The notes under the pieces: model-generated
Database searches by the model: none
The model's input: only the letters and a program-made list of their open reading frames with translations
Told to the model about the DNA's origin: nothing
NCBI GenBank assembly: GCA_022707725.1
Contig: JAKJAB010000200.1
Span: forward strand, 1-6,583
Length of the DNA: 6,583 bases
Source of the DNA: Chloroflexota bacterium
Lineage (GTDB): Bacteria; Chloroflexota; Anaerolineae; B4-G1; SLSP01
Reading direction: 5' to 3'
Part shown: piece by piece, positions 1 through 6,024 of the stretch
How positions within the stretch are numbered: the stretch's first letter is position 1
Layout of the letters: every line of letters begins with the position of its first letter
Made by a program: the position numbers and the translations under genes

Positions 1-400
1 CCGCCTGCTCCAACGTGTCGGAACCGAGGCGGGACTTCGTCTCGACGATGAGCAACTGCCGGGGTTCGACGTCCTCCGGCACGACGAAAGCCACGTCCAC
101 GTTGCCCGCCGCATCGGTCGTCCCGCTGAAAAGCGGCTTCGCGCGCCCGCCGTCCGCCGGGCGCATGCGCACTTCGACTGCGGCGTTGGGCAAGGGGCTG
201 GCGTCACGGCTATCGCGCACGACGACGCGCATCGCGGCGGTGCTGCCGGGGACCAGTTTGCTCTGTCCGAGCACAATCGTCTCGTGCTGGCTGAGCGTTT
301 CGGGGAGACGCTCGTAATGGATCAGCAGGCCGATCAAGCTGCCTAGCAAAATTACAAAACCGATCAAAGAACCAACGACCAGGCGAGTTTTCCGAGACAT
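1..400 (-). CDS. N-terminal part of a membrane-anchored protein with an MG2-like (alpha-2-macroglobulin type) domain; runs off the left edge
   Basis: This reading frame is open from an ATG at 400-398 to the window edge and gives 133 codons. A well-spaced AAGGAGG (407-413, 6 bases before the ATG) supports the start. The protein begins MSRKTR and continues with one hydrophobic segment (about residues 7-27, LVVGSLIGFVILLG then SLIGLLI). No lipobox cysteine follows, so it looks like an uncleaved signal anchor with the rest outside the membrane. From about residue 43 the sequence (GQSKLVPGSTAAMRVVVRDS, then PLPNAAVEVRM, then FSGTTDAAGNVDVAFVVPED) has the beta-sandwich pattern of MG2 domains in bacterial alpha-2-macroglobulins: a 'lvPGs' turn, a 'plpnA.V.v' strand and a 'tDaaGnv...f.vP' strand. 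Family members trap or inhibit proteases in the cell envelope. The thioester and later domains are outside the window, so another Ig-like surface protein remains possible. The gene call is firm; the family is a pattern-based inference. Confidence 0.72.
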   Translation of the reverse strand, partial: MSRKTRLVVGSLIGFVILLGSLIGLLIHYERLPETLSQHETIVLGQSKLVPGSTAAMRVVVRDSRDASPLPNAAVEVRMRPADGGRAKPLFSGTTDAAGNVDVAFVVPEDVEPRQLLIVETKSRLGSDTLEQA

Positions 401-406
401 AAGGGG

Positions 407-413
407 CCTCCTT
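407..413 (-). promoter_or_regulatory. Ribosome binding site of the MG2-like gene
   Basis: On the minus strand this reads AAGGAGG and lies 6 bases before the ATG at 400. It is a near-perfect Shine-Dalgarno sequence and decides the start of the partial left-edge gene. The upstream extension of an overlapping frame (to about 473) is rejected because this site serves the ATG at 400. Confidence 0.8.
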
Positions 414-438
414 CGTGACATAGGGTACAGATAAGCTA

Positions 439-466
439 ATGATAAGACGTCTGCGGCAAAAGGGAA
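439..466 (-). promoter_or_regulatory. Possible promoter of the MG2-like gene
   Basis: On the minus strand, TATCAT (439-444, five of six matches to the -10 consensus) lies 16 bases downstream of TTCCCT (461-466, a poor -35). The 8-bp palindrome AGACGTCT (445-452) sits between the two boxes. Position supports the call: it lies just downstream of the terminator of the preceding unit and about 40 bases before the start codon. The -35 match is weak, so this is only a candidate. Confidence 0.3.
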
Positions 467-478
467 GTTCCACAGAGC

Positions 479-508
479 AAAAGAGACGCCATCCAGTAGC
501 GTCTCTTT
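479..508 (-). terminator. Intrinsic terminator after the EEP-family gene (probably ends the nrdJ-EEP unit)
   Basis: The arms AAAGAGACGC (480-489) and GCGTCTCTTT (499-508) are perfect 10-bp inverted repeats around a 9-base loop. On the minus strand the stem is followed by a short T run (four T in CTCTTTTGC). It starts about 30 bases after the stop codon of the EEP-family gene, as expected for a rho-independent terminator. The U tract is short, so termination may be incomplete, and the symmetric A/T flanks could allow some activity in the other direction. Confidence 0.75.
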
Positions 509-537
509 AGAGTGGTTTGGGTAAACTGCCCCACCCG

Positions 538-1350
538 TTAGCTCACCAAGATCACGTCTGCAACTACCGGCATATGATCCGAGGGGTAGTGCCCGCCGTC
601 CCAGTAGTCGGCGAGGGTGGCGTGGCGCAGGACGCGGACGCCCTCATTCACGAAGATGTAGTCGATGCGCTGGCGTAATCTGCCGGTAAAGGCGTGAAAC
701 GTACCCGATGGGCCGTGGTGCGGCGTCGCCGATTGAGCTTTGGCGTCCCGCAGGCGGAAGGGGGCGTCGTCAGCGCCGCCCGCCAACAGCCGGTAAGCAA
801 GCGCGCCCTCATCGCAGTTCAGGTCGCCGACCGCGACGACCGGCGCGGCGCCGGCCCGCGCGAGCGCGTCTTTGAGCAGCAGCCGGGCGCTTTCGTTTCG
901 GGCTATCTCTCCCACGTGATCGAAGTGCGTGTTGTAGAAGAAGAAGGTGGCGCCCGTCGCTGCATCCAGAAACTCTGCCCAAGTCGCCGCCCGGACACAA
1001 GCGGCGTCCCACCCCATACTGCCGGGGACGTTCGGGGTTTCGGACAGCCAGAACGTTCCCTGGTCGCGCAACGCGAGCCGCGCGCGGCGGTAGAAAATCG
1101 CGGCGAACTCGCCCTTGCGCGCGCCGTCCTCACGCCCCACTCCCACCCACGCGAAGTCGGGCAGACGCGCCGCCAGATCGTCAACTTGCTCGGAAAGGGC
1201 TTCTTGAAGTCCTACGACGTCGGGCCGGTGAAAATGCAGCATGCTGGCGACCAGGTCCTTGCGATGGGGCCAGGCGTTTGGACCGTCGCCAGAGACGTTC
1301 AAACGGATGTTGAAAGACATAACGCGCAGAAAATCGTTGAAGTTATCCAC
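538..1350 (-). CDS. Endonuclease/exonuclease/phosphatase (EEP) family metal-dependent hydrolase
   Basis: With the GTG at 1350-1348 as start the protein is 270 residues, a typical single-domain length for the family. The family motifs occur in order: LRVMSFNIR (8-16, metal-binding Asn14), VVGLQE (45-50, metal-binding Glu50), NTHFDH (140-145, His142), GDLN (175-178, Asp176 and Asn178), RIDYIF (229-234) and SDH (257-259, Asp258 and catalytic His259). All catalytic positions of the DNase I-like fold are present, so the enzyme should be an active Mg-dependent phosphodiesterase or phosphatase. The NIRLNVSGDGPNAW opening resembles the subgroup close to sugar- or lipid-phosphate hydrolases more than DNA-repair ExoIII, but the substrate cannot be read from sequence. 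An ATG at 1461 would overlap nrdJ and read through the inverted-repeat element, so I reject it. GTG 1350 has GAGGTG (1355-1360) just upstream; ATG 1320 is the alternative but would remove part of the first strand. No signal peptide is seen, so the protein is probably cytoplasmic. It lies 77 bp downstream of nrdJ on the same strand. Confidence 0.9.
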   Translation of the reverse strand: MDNFNDFLRVMSFNIRLNVSGDGPNAWPHRKDLVASMLHFHRPDVVGLQEALSEQVDDLAARLPDFAWVGVGREDGARKGEFAAIFYRRARLALRDQGTFWLSETPNVPGSMGWDAACVRAATWAEFLDAATGATFFFYNTHFDHVGEIARNESARLLLKDALARAGAAPVVAVGDLNCDEGALAYRLLAGGADDAPFRLRDAKAQSATPHHGPSGTFHAFTGRLRQRIDYIFVNEGVRVLRHATLADYWDGGHYPSDHMPVVADVILVS

Positions 1351-1354
1351 AAAG

Positions 1355-1360
1355 CACCTC
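1355..1360 (-). promoter_or_regulatory. Ribosome binding site supporting a GTG start for the EEP-family gene
   Basis: On the minus strand GAGGTG lies 4 bases before the GTG at 1350. Aligned to the anti-Shine-Dalgarno this spacing is acceptable. It is the only good site near the region where family homology begins, and it favours the GTG over the ATG at 1320 or the far-upstream ATG at 1461. Confidence 0.55.
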
Positions 1361-1368
1361 AGATGAGA

Positions 1369-1414
1369 CCTGTCAGGTTGGGGCAAACTTTTAGTCTGCG
1401 CAAAACCTGACAGG
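1369..1414. repeat. 46-bp element with perfect 11-bp inverted ends between nrdJ and the EEP-family gene
   Basis: The arms CCTGTCAGGTT (1369-1379) and AACCTGACAGG (1404-1414) are exact reverse complements around a 24-base spacer. Each arm contains CCTG-N-CAGG, itself a 9-base palindrome. The element occupies most of the 77-bp gap, starting 13 bases after the nrdJ stop codon. On the transcript it would fold into an 11-bp stem. No T tract follows on the minus strand, so it is not a standard terminator. It may be a dispersed intergenic repeat (REP- or MITE-like), an mRNA-stabilising hairpin at the 3' end of nrdJ, or a protein-binding site. No second copy was found in this window. Confidence 0.75.
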
Positions 1415-1427
1415 CCCGGGTGAAATA

Positions 1428-3689
1428 TCAGAACGCCAACTCGCATGCGCCGGCAGAACAAGCCACTTCCTGCGCCGCTGTGGTCAGGTCTTTATCTTCA
1501 TAGCGCCAAATCTTCGAGAAATCGATCGTTGGGAAGGCCGCGACTCTTTGACGGTATTCGGCTTCCGAAATTTCGACGTAGGGCATCTGATCGTATTGCG
1601 CATCGAAGGCCGGGAGGAAGGTCATCCCGTTGATCCGACTCTGGTTCTCCCACACCCATTTGATGATGTCCAGCACCTCATGGGGATGATAGGTGATCGT
1701 GACGCTTGGATTATGCTCGGTCCAGTGCGTCTTGTTTTGCAACCAGTATTCGCACTGCTCGATGGCCGACCGCATATTGCGCGTGATGGCTCCCTCCGGC
1801 GACTTGACCGGGAAATGCACAACCCATGTGTCGGCGGTTTCCGGCGTCTGGCCATTTTCGGGCGTCATCGGCACACCCGCATCCTGGAGCACTTTGTAGA
1901 TCGGTGTGAACGTGCTGACGCGCACGTTGCGGATGTAATACGGCGCCCAACGCGCGTGAATACCGGACGAGCTATCCAGCAGCAGAGAAGAGTTTCCGGA
2001 GGGCTTGACACACGTTGTCGCCGCCGACTGGTTGATGTTCAACTGCGCGGCGATCTGGCGATTCGTCTCGATGACGATCTGCCGCAAACGCGCCTGAACT
2101 TCGGGATCGCGCGCCAGCGCACCGTCCAACTGACCGTTGAGATCGACGCCCAGCAGGCGTTCCTCCTCGCAGTTTTGGCTCCACTGCGGGCGCAAGCCGG
2201 GGAAGTGTGTCGCCATCGATTGGATTGTGCCGATAATCGTCGCCAGCTCGACCTTCTCGCGCAGACTGTCATAGGTATCGTCGGCGCGCACGACGGCGCT
2301 GGAAAGGTTGCAGAATTCCCACGGACGCAAGATGATCTCGCCGCACGGATTCGTGCCAAACTCAGCCACGGCGCGCCGCTCGGGGCGGGCGTCGATGGCA
2401 GCCTGGCGATTGAAGATGCCGGGTTCACCGCGGCCGGTGTCGACCATATCCAGGATGTAGTGGGCGACTTCAGCCTGGGTAAGTCGCCGCGCCGGCCAGA
2501 CTGCCGAGTCGTTCGCGTTCCAGCGCTGGCTGTTTTCTCGCCAGAAGTCGCCGTCCTTGCAGGTCTTCATCTCCGTGTCGTCCTGATCGAAGAGGGCGAT
2601 CATCGCCGTGCGGCGCACGCCGCCGGAAACCGCCGCACCGCCGATCGCGCACATGATGTCGTGCGCGTCGAGAGAACGCAGGAAGCTACCCTGACGCGCC
2701 AATATGCGCGCGCGCGTGAAATCGAGCATCTTGCGCAGCGGCTCTGGCCCCGAAGCGCGTCCACCTTTGATACGCAATGGCGCGCCGGCTGGACGCACCT
2801 GCGAAAAATCAAACTGTACGTCACCACCTTCGAACCACGTCTCCAATCCAAACCGCAGCGCAGCAGCCCATCCCTCCGCCGAATCCTCGATCACGTGGCG
2901 TGCCGGCGTGAATTCCAACTGTCGCTGGATGCGTGGGAAATTTTCCACATATTGGCGCTCCACCGAATATCCTACGCCACAACCGCTCATCGAAATGATC
3001 AACGCTTCTACGAAGGAATCCAGGCTTTCTACCGGTTGGTAGGAGCAGTTGTAGATCGCTATATTGTTGCGGCGTGCCGCCGGTCCCGCCATCGCCAACA
3101 AGCGCATGGATGGCATGGCGCGCATTTCAAGAACGGCTTGCCGGACGTGCGCATAGGTTTCGGTGGACAGCCGGTATTCGGAAAGCTCCTTCAGATAATC
3201 GACAGCGCGATCGACAGTTTCAACCCAGGTCTCGCGCCGGCTCAGCTCGTAATTGAAGCGCGAATACTTATCATAGAACTGAAATTTCTGGAGATCCGTA
3301 GGGAAATATTGATCGGACTCGGCAAACGCGTTTCGCACACTCGCCGGAATTGGGCGGGTCATACGCAGTTTGGCGCGATCGGCGCGATAGAGAATGTAAT
3401 GCTTGGCCGCTTCATATTCGCCCGCCGCCAGAAGGACCATCTCGACGATATCTTGTATCTGCTCAACGGTGGGCTGCTCATACTTCGCGGCAACAATGTT
3501 GACCGTTTGTTGTGTCAACTCACTGGTGGAGATGACAGGCCGCCGACTGAGGCTGTTAAAGCAACGCTTCAGCGCCGTCTCAATGCGGTCTGCGTCGAAA
3601 GCGACAACCCGCCCATCCCGCTTGACAATCGTTTCTGGAACATTTATCTGTACATCAGTATCCACGTAATCCACTTGCGCCTGCAACAT
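1428..3689 (-). CDS. nrdJ: Adenosylcobalamin-dependent (class II) ribonucleoside-triphosphate reductase with N-terminal ATP cone
   Basis: This complete gene encodes 753 residues and has AGGAGGG (3697-3703) 7 bases before the ATG. The enzyme reduces ribonucleotides to deoxyribonucleotides for DNA synthesis in the cytoplasm, using a cobalamin-generated thiyl radical, so it needs no oxygen and no separate radical subunit. Residues about 21-110 form an ATP cone (IVKRDGRVVAFDADRI at 21-36), the allosteric on/off domain. The reductase body starts near 128 (YFPTDLQ, then RRETWVETVDRAVDYL). NCSY (214-217) supplies one active-site cysteine, Cys215. NPCGEI (447-452) supplies the radical Cys449 and Glu451, and Cys460 follows 11 residues after Cys449, the spacing of Cys408/Glu410/Cys419 in the Lactobacillus leichmannii enzyme. 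KPSGNSS (562-568) matches the substrate phosphate-binding segment. The tail pair Cys744-Cys749 has the CxxxxC spacing of the leichmannii redox pair. With these marks it belongs to the monomer-type triphosphate reductase family (EC 1.17.4.2 by family). Triphosphate rather than diphosphate use is inferred. No residue is missing and no intein is seen. Confidence 0.95.
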   Translation of the reverse strand: MLQAQVDYVDTDVQINVPETIVKRDGRVVAFDADRIETALKRCFNSLSRRPVISTSELTQQTVNIVAAKYEQPTVEQIQDIVEMVLLAAGEYEAAKHYILYRADRAKLRMTRPIPASVRNAFAESDQYFPTDLQKFQFYDKYSRFNYELSRRETWVETVDRAVDYLKELSEYRLSTETYAHVRQAVLEMRAMPSMRLLAMAGPAARRNNIAIYNCSYQPVESLDSFVEALIISMSGCGVGYSVERQYVENFPRIQRQLEFTPARHVIEDSAEGWAAALRFGLETWFEGGDVQFDFSQVRPAGAPLRIKGGRASGPEPLRKMLDFTRARILARQGSFLRSLDAHDIMCAIGGAAVSGGVRRTAMIALFDQDDTEMKTCKDGDFWRENSQRWNANDSAVWPARRLTQAEVAHYILDMVDTGRGEPGIFNRQAAIDARPERRAVAEFGTNPCGEIILRPWEFCNLSSAVVRADDTYDSLREKVELATIIGTIQSMATHFPGLRPQWSQNCEEERLLGVDLNGQLDGALARDPEVQARLRQIVIETNRQIAAQLNINQSAATTCVKPSGNSSLLLDSSSGIHARWAPYYIRNVRVSTFTPIYKVLQDAGVPMTPENGQTPETADTWVVHFPVKSPEGAITRNMRSAIEQCEYWLQNKTHWTEHNPSVTITYHPHEVLDIIKWVWENQSRINGMTFLPAFDAQYDQMPYVEISEAEYRQRVAAFPTIDFSKIWRYEDKDLTTAAQEVACSAGACELAF

Positions 3690-3696
3690 AACAATA

Positions 3697-3703
3697 CCCT
3701 CCT
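3697..3703 (-). promoter_or_regulatory. Ribosome binding site of nrdJ
   Basis: On the minus strand AGGAGGG lies 7 bases before the ATG at 3689. It is strong and well spaced, and confirms the nrdJ start. Confidence 0.8.
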
Positions 3704-3744
3704 AAGTCTGGTGATATATGGTAATTGTGAGGATGGCAACAAAA

Positions 3745-3763
3745 CAAAAAGCAATGCTTTTTG
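3745..3763 (-). promoter_or_regulatory. Palindrome in the nrdJ leader: possible attenuator hairpin or operator
   Basis: CAAAAAGCA (3745-3753) and TGCTTTTTG (3755-3763) are perfect 9-bp inverted repeats around a single base (3754). On the minus-strand RNA this can form an 8-bp stem with a 3-base loop, and the bases after it read TTTTG then TTG, a T-rich tail. It lies 56-74 bases upstream of the nrdJ ATG and downstream of the proposed promoter, so it would be in the 5' leader. The stem has few GC pairs, so it would be a weak terminator. A dyad operator is equally possible. Confidence 0.45.
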
Positions 3764-3815
3764 CGTAATTTTGGGAATTTTTATTAAAATCGCCCATAGG
3801 TAGACATTTATGCCT

Positions 3816-3843
3816 ATATTACCACAAGGAGTAGGGGTGTCAA
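3816..3843 (-). promoter_or_regulatory. Candidate promoter of nrdJ
   Basis: On the minus strand a perfect -35 box TTGACA (3838-3843) is followed after 16 bases by TAATAT (3816-3821, four of six matches to the -10 consensus). Transcription would start near 3809 and give a leader of about 120 bases carrying the palindrome at 3745-3763. The AT-rich setting and the exact -35 make this the best promoter candidate on this strand. Confidence 0.5.
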
Positions 3844-3940
3844 ATCTGGTTTTGCAAGTTTAATATCATAAATAAGACATTAAAAGATCCAAGTCGGATT
3901 CGGCGGTCATTGTAGCTAACGTGAGGTTGCAGGATACCAC

Positions 3941-3971
3941 AAAACGGGAAATGAGGAAATGAAAAACGGGA
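3941..3971 (+). repeat. Direct repeats upstream of the kinase promoter (possible regulator-binding site)
   Basis: AAAACGGGA occurs at 3941-3949 and again at 3963-3971, offset by 22 bases, close to two helical turns. Between them GGAAATGA is repeated twice back to back (3947-3954 and 3955-3962). The second AAAACGGGA ends 10 bases before the proposed -35 box. Same-face direct repeats just upstream of a promoter are a usual arrangement for response-regulator activators. No known box is recognised, and chance is possible in AT-rich DNA. Confidence 0.4.
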
Positions 3972-3981
3972 CGATGATCAA

Positions 3982-4014
3982 TTGCACAACAGCTAATACG
4001 TAGTATACTATACT
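3982..4014 (+). promoter_or_regulatory. Candidate promoter of the hybrid kinase gene
   Basis: Two overlapping TATACT hexamers (4004-4009 and 4009-4014, each five of six to the -10 consensus) follow TTGCAC (3982-3987) with a 16-base spacer to the first. The first -10 lies in the 10-base palindrome TAGTATACTA (4001-4010). Transcription starting near 4016-4021 would give a leader of about 125 bases before the ATG at 4144. The -35 is weak, so activation by a bound regulator would be needed for strong use. Confidence 0.45.
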
Positions 4015-4143
4015 GATGCTTCTATCCAAAAACTAACTAAATTGCTACACAATCGCTATGAAATGCTAACAAACAAACTACCATCTTGTGTTATGCTATG
4101 TCTAGGAGATTCTAAAATAGTGTTTGGTTAGAGAAGAGATAAA

Positions 4144-6024
4144 ATGCTTGGGAAATTTGAATCCATGATCGAGCGATGGAGCACCCGCAAAATGGCAATT
4201 GCTGTGGTGGTCGTATCCATTGTTCTCGCGGAACTGATCGTTGTAGGAACCGAGTACCTTTTGCACAGATCGACCCAGATGGAATCGATCGTCCGCGCTT
4301 TCCTCACGGCGCTCATCATTTCCTGGGTGATGACCAAAGTTCACGCTATTTTCATCAATCGTTTGCGGAGGATCGAGACGGCGCTGCGTAAAAGCGAAGC
4401 AGAGAATCGCGCTATCTTACAGGCATTTCCCGATGTTATATTTCAACTTTCTGCCGATGGTCGCTTTCTACGGTACCACACCCCCCACGACAATCCCTTG
4501 TGGCGTTCTCCAGATGAATTCATCAACAAGTCAATTTACGAAGTCTTTCCCCAGGCATCTGCAGACCAAATCATGAGCCGCGTCGACAACGCCCTTCGCA
4601 CCCAACAGATGCAGGAATATGAATATCAACTTCCGTATCCAGATGGAACACACCACTTCGAGGCCCGCCTGGTCAATATCAACGGGGATAAGGTGGTGGT
4701 CATTGTCCGCGATATCAGTGCGCAAAAGGCTGCCGAAGAAGCGCTATACGCCGAACGCACCTCGTTGGCGGAACGGGTCGAGGAACGTACTGTAGCCCTC
4801 CACGCCGCCAACATTCAACTTCTCCAGGCTCTCCAGGCGCGGGATGAATTCCTAACTAACGTCAATCACGAACTGCGCACGCCCTTGACTCCCATCCTGG
4901 CATTCGCCGACTTGCTCCAGAACGAACACTACGGGCCAATGAATAACCACCAGAAACAGATCAGCGCCAACATCAAGAAAAGCGCGCAAGACCTACTGGA
5001 ACTCATCAGTACTATACTGGATTTTTCAGACATCAAGGCCGGCGAACTGAGATTGGAGATGGAGCCATTCGACGTGCAAGCGCTGTGTCAGGCCAGTCTA
5101 CGCCAGCTCGAATCTGCCGCGCGACAAAAAGACCTGCGCATCTCCACTGCAATGGACAGTGCCGTAACGACAATCCAGGCCGATCCACTACGCGTGAAAC
5201 AAATGCTAAACCACCTTCTTAGAAACGCTGTCAAATTTACACCGGACGGTGGAGCTATCGGTCTGGATGTCAGTGGTGACGCCTCGACGCGTATGGTGCA
5301 TTTTAGTGTGTGGGATTCGGGCATCGGGATTGATGCCGCACACCTACCGCAGCTCTTTCAACCCTTCAAACAACTCCAATCCAGCCCGACCCGCGAATAC
5401 GAAGGCGCTGGCATAGGATTGGCGTTAGTGCGTTATCTGGCTGAACTACACGGCGGTTGCGCCACCGTTGAAAGTCAAATAGGACAGGGAAGCCGCTTTA
5501 CGATTTCGTTACCCTGGAACATTCCCCCGGAAAAGACAGTCACCGAGGAACAGCCTGAGCCTCTCATACCCACGCAAGCGTCGTCAGGAACAAACAAAAA
5601 GTCGCTTATCCTGGTCGCCGAGGACAATCCAATGAATCGTAAAGTCCTCTGCCATATGTTGAACATGGCCGGATACGCCACCATAGACGTCGAAGATGGC
5701 GCGGCAGCGGTGCAAGCCACGCGCGAACATCACCCCACCCTCGTGCTGATGGATATCCAAATGCCCGGTATGAATGGTCTGGAAGCCACGCGCCTCATTC
5801 GCGCTGACGCCGAAGTGGGCGACACGCCCATCATCGCCGTCACGGCACTGACCATGCCCGGCGACCGCGAGCGCAGCCTCGAAGCCGGCGTCAATCACTA
5901 TGTGAGCAAACCCATGGACATGCAACAGTTGCTCAAGATGATCGCCGATATGGTGCATGCTTCGCCGGGGAGTGAGACCCAGAAGACCGGCAAGGATTCC
6001 CCAGCGAACGCAAAAAGTCCATAG
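4144..6024 (+). CDS. Membrane-bound PAS hybrid sensor histidine kinase with C-terminal receiver domain
   Basis: This complete gene encodes 626 residues. Two membrane segments (about 17-40 and 49-71) are joined by a loop of only about eight residues, so there is no extracytoplasmic sensor domain. The rest is cytoplasmic: a PAS domain (about 84-196, from ENRAILQAFPDVIF to VIVRDIS), a helical coiled-coil linker (about 195-235), and a HisKA domain with phospho-accepting His242 in NHELRTP. The HATPase domain has the N box around Asn361 (LLRNAVKF), the G1 box DSGIGID (391-397) and the G2 box GAGIGLALV (421-429). A 30-residue linker leads to a receiver domain (about 486-602) with acidic Glu493/Asp494, phospho-accepting Asp537 (LMDIQMPG), Thr567 and Lys589. 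All catalytic residues are intact. It should autophosphorylate His242 and pass phosphate to Asp537. The signal is unknown; PAS may sense redox, a ligand or energy state. No HAMP, Hpt or output domain is present and no partner is adjacent. The ATG has only a weak purine-rich site (GAGAAGAGA, about 4 bases before). Confidence 0.95.
   Translation: MLGKFESMIERWSTRKMAIAVVVVSIVLAELIVVGTEYLLHRSTQMESIVRAFLTALIISWVMTKVHAIFINRLRRIETALRKSEAENRAILQAFPDVIFQLSADGRFLRYHTPHDNPLWRSPDEFINKSIYEVFPQASADQIMSRVDNALRTQQMQEYEYQLPYPDGTHHFEARLVNINGDKVVVIVRDISAQKAAEEALYAERTSLAERVEERTVALHAANIQLLQALQARDEFLTNVNHELRTPLTPILAFADLLQNEHYGPMNNHQKQISANIKKSAQDLLELISTILDFSDIKAGELRLEMEPFDVQALCQASLRQLESAARQKDLRISTAMDSAVTTIQADPLRVKQMLNHLLRNAVKFTPDGGAIGLDVSGDASTRMVHFSVWDSGIGIDAAHLPQLFQPFKQLQSSPTREYEGAGIGLALVRYLAELHGGCATVESQIGQGSRFTISLPWNIPPEKTVTEEQPEPLIPTQASSGTNKKSLILVAEDNPMNRKVLCHMLNMAGYATIDVEDGAAAVQATREHHPTLVLMDIQMPGMNGLEATRLIRADAEVGDTPIIAVTALTMPGDRERSLEAGVNHYVSKPMDMQQLLKMIADMVHASPGSETQKTGKDSPANAKSP

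Larger units (their letters stand above)
3690..4143. other. AT-rich divergent intergenic region between nrdJ and the hybrid kinase gene
   Basis: This 454-bp gap is about 36% GC (hand count over 3721-4140) against clearly higher coding GC on both sides. It holds the nrdJ ribosome binding site (3697-3703), a palindrome in the nrdJ leader (3745-3763), an nrdJ promoter candidate (3816-3843), direct repeats (3941-3971) and a kinase promoter candidate (3982-4014). No convincing open reading frame, tRNA, cobalamin riboswitch or second repeat family was found. The stretch 3844-3940 contains nothing I can name. Confidence 0.8.

Noticed and set aside
694..1410. A 238-codon plus-strand frame opposite the EEP-family gene
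   Set aside because: It is arginine-rich and low in motif content, and it lies opposite a gene with all EEP motifs intact; it is a shadow.
1351..1461. Longer EEP start at ATG 1461
   Set aside because: It overlaps the nrdJ stop and would translate the 46-bp inverted-repeat element. The extra residues do not resemble the family, and a GAGGTG-preceded GTG exists at 1350.
3706..3728. Possible NrdR box around ATATAT upstream of nrdJ
   Set aside because: Only the ATATAT core agrees; the flanking C/G positions of the consensus as I recall it do not, and no second box at the usual spacing was found.
1548..3803. A 751-codon open frame on the plus strand, antisense to nrdJ
   Set aside because: Its translation has no recognisable domain and mirrors the codons of nrdJ, which has a full set of catalytic motifs and a strong ribosome binding site. 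Long antisense frames are common opposite GC-rich genes.
3796..3817. Weak dyad ATAGG ... CCTAT near the nrdJ -10
   Set aside because: Only 5 bp arms in AT-rich DNA, within chance expectation.
3690..3843. Cobalamin riboswitch in the nrdJ leader
   Set aside because: The leader is too short and AT-rich and no B12-box-like sequence is seen. Such riboswitches usually control B12 transport, synthesis or B12-independent isozymes rather than class II reductases.
4104..4131. Tiny upstream frame (AGGAG, then GTG TTT GGT TAG) in the kinase leader
   Set aside because: Three codons with an 11-base spacing can easily arise by chance, and no conservation can be tested here.
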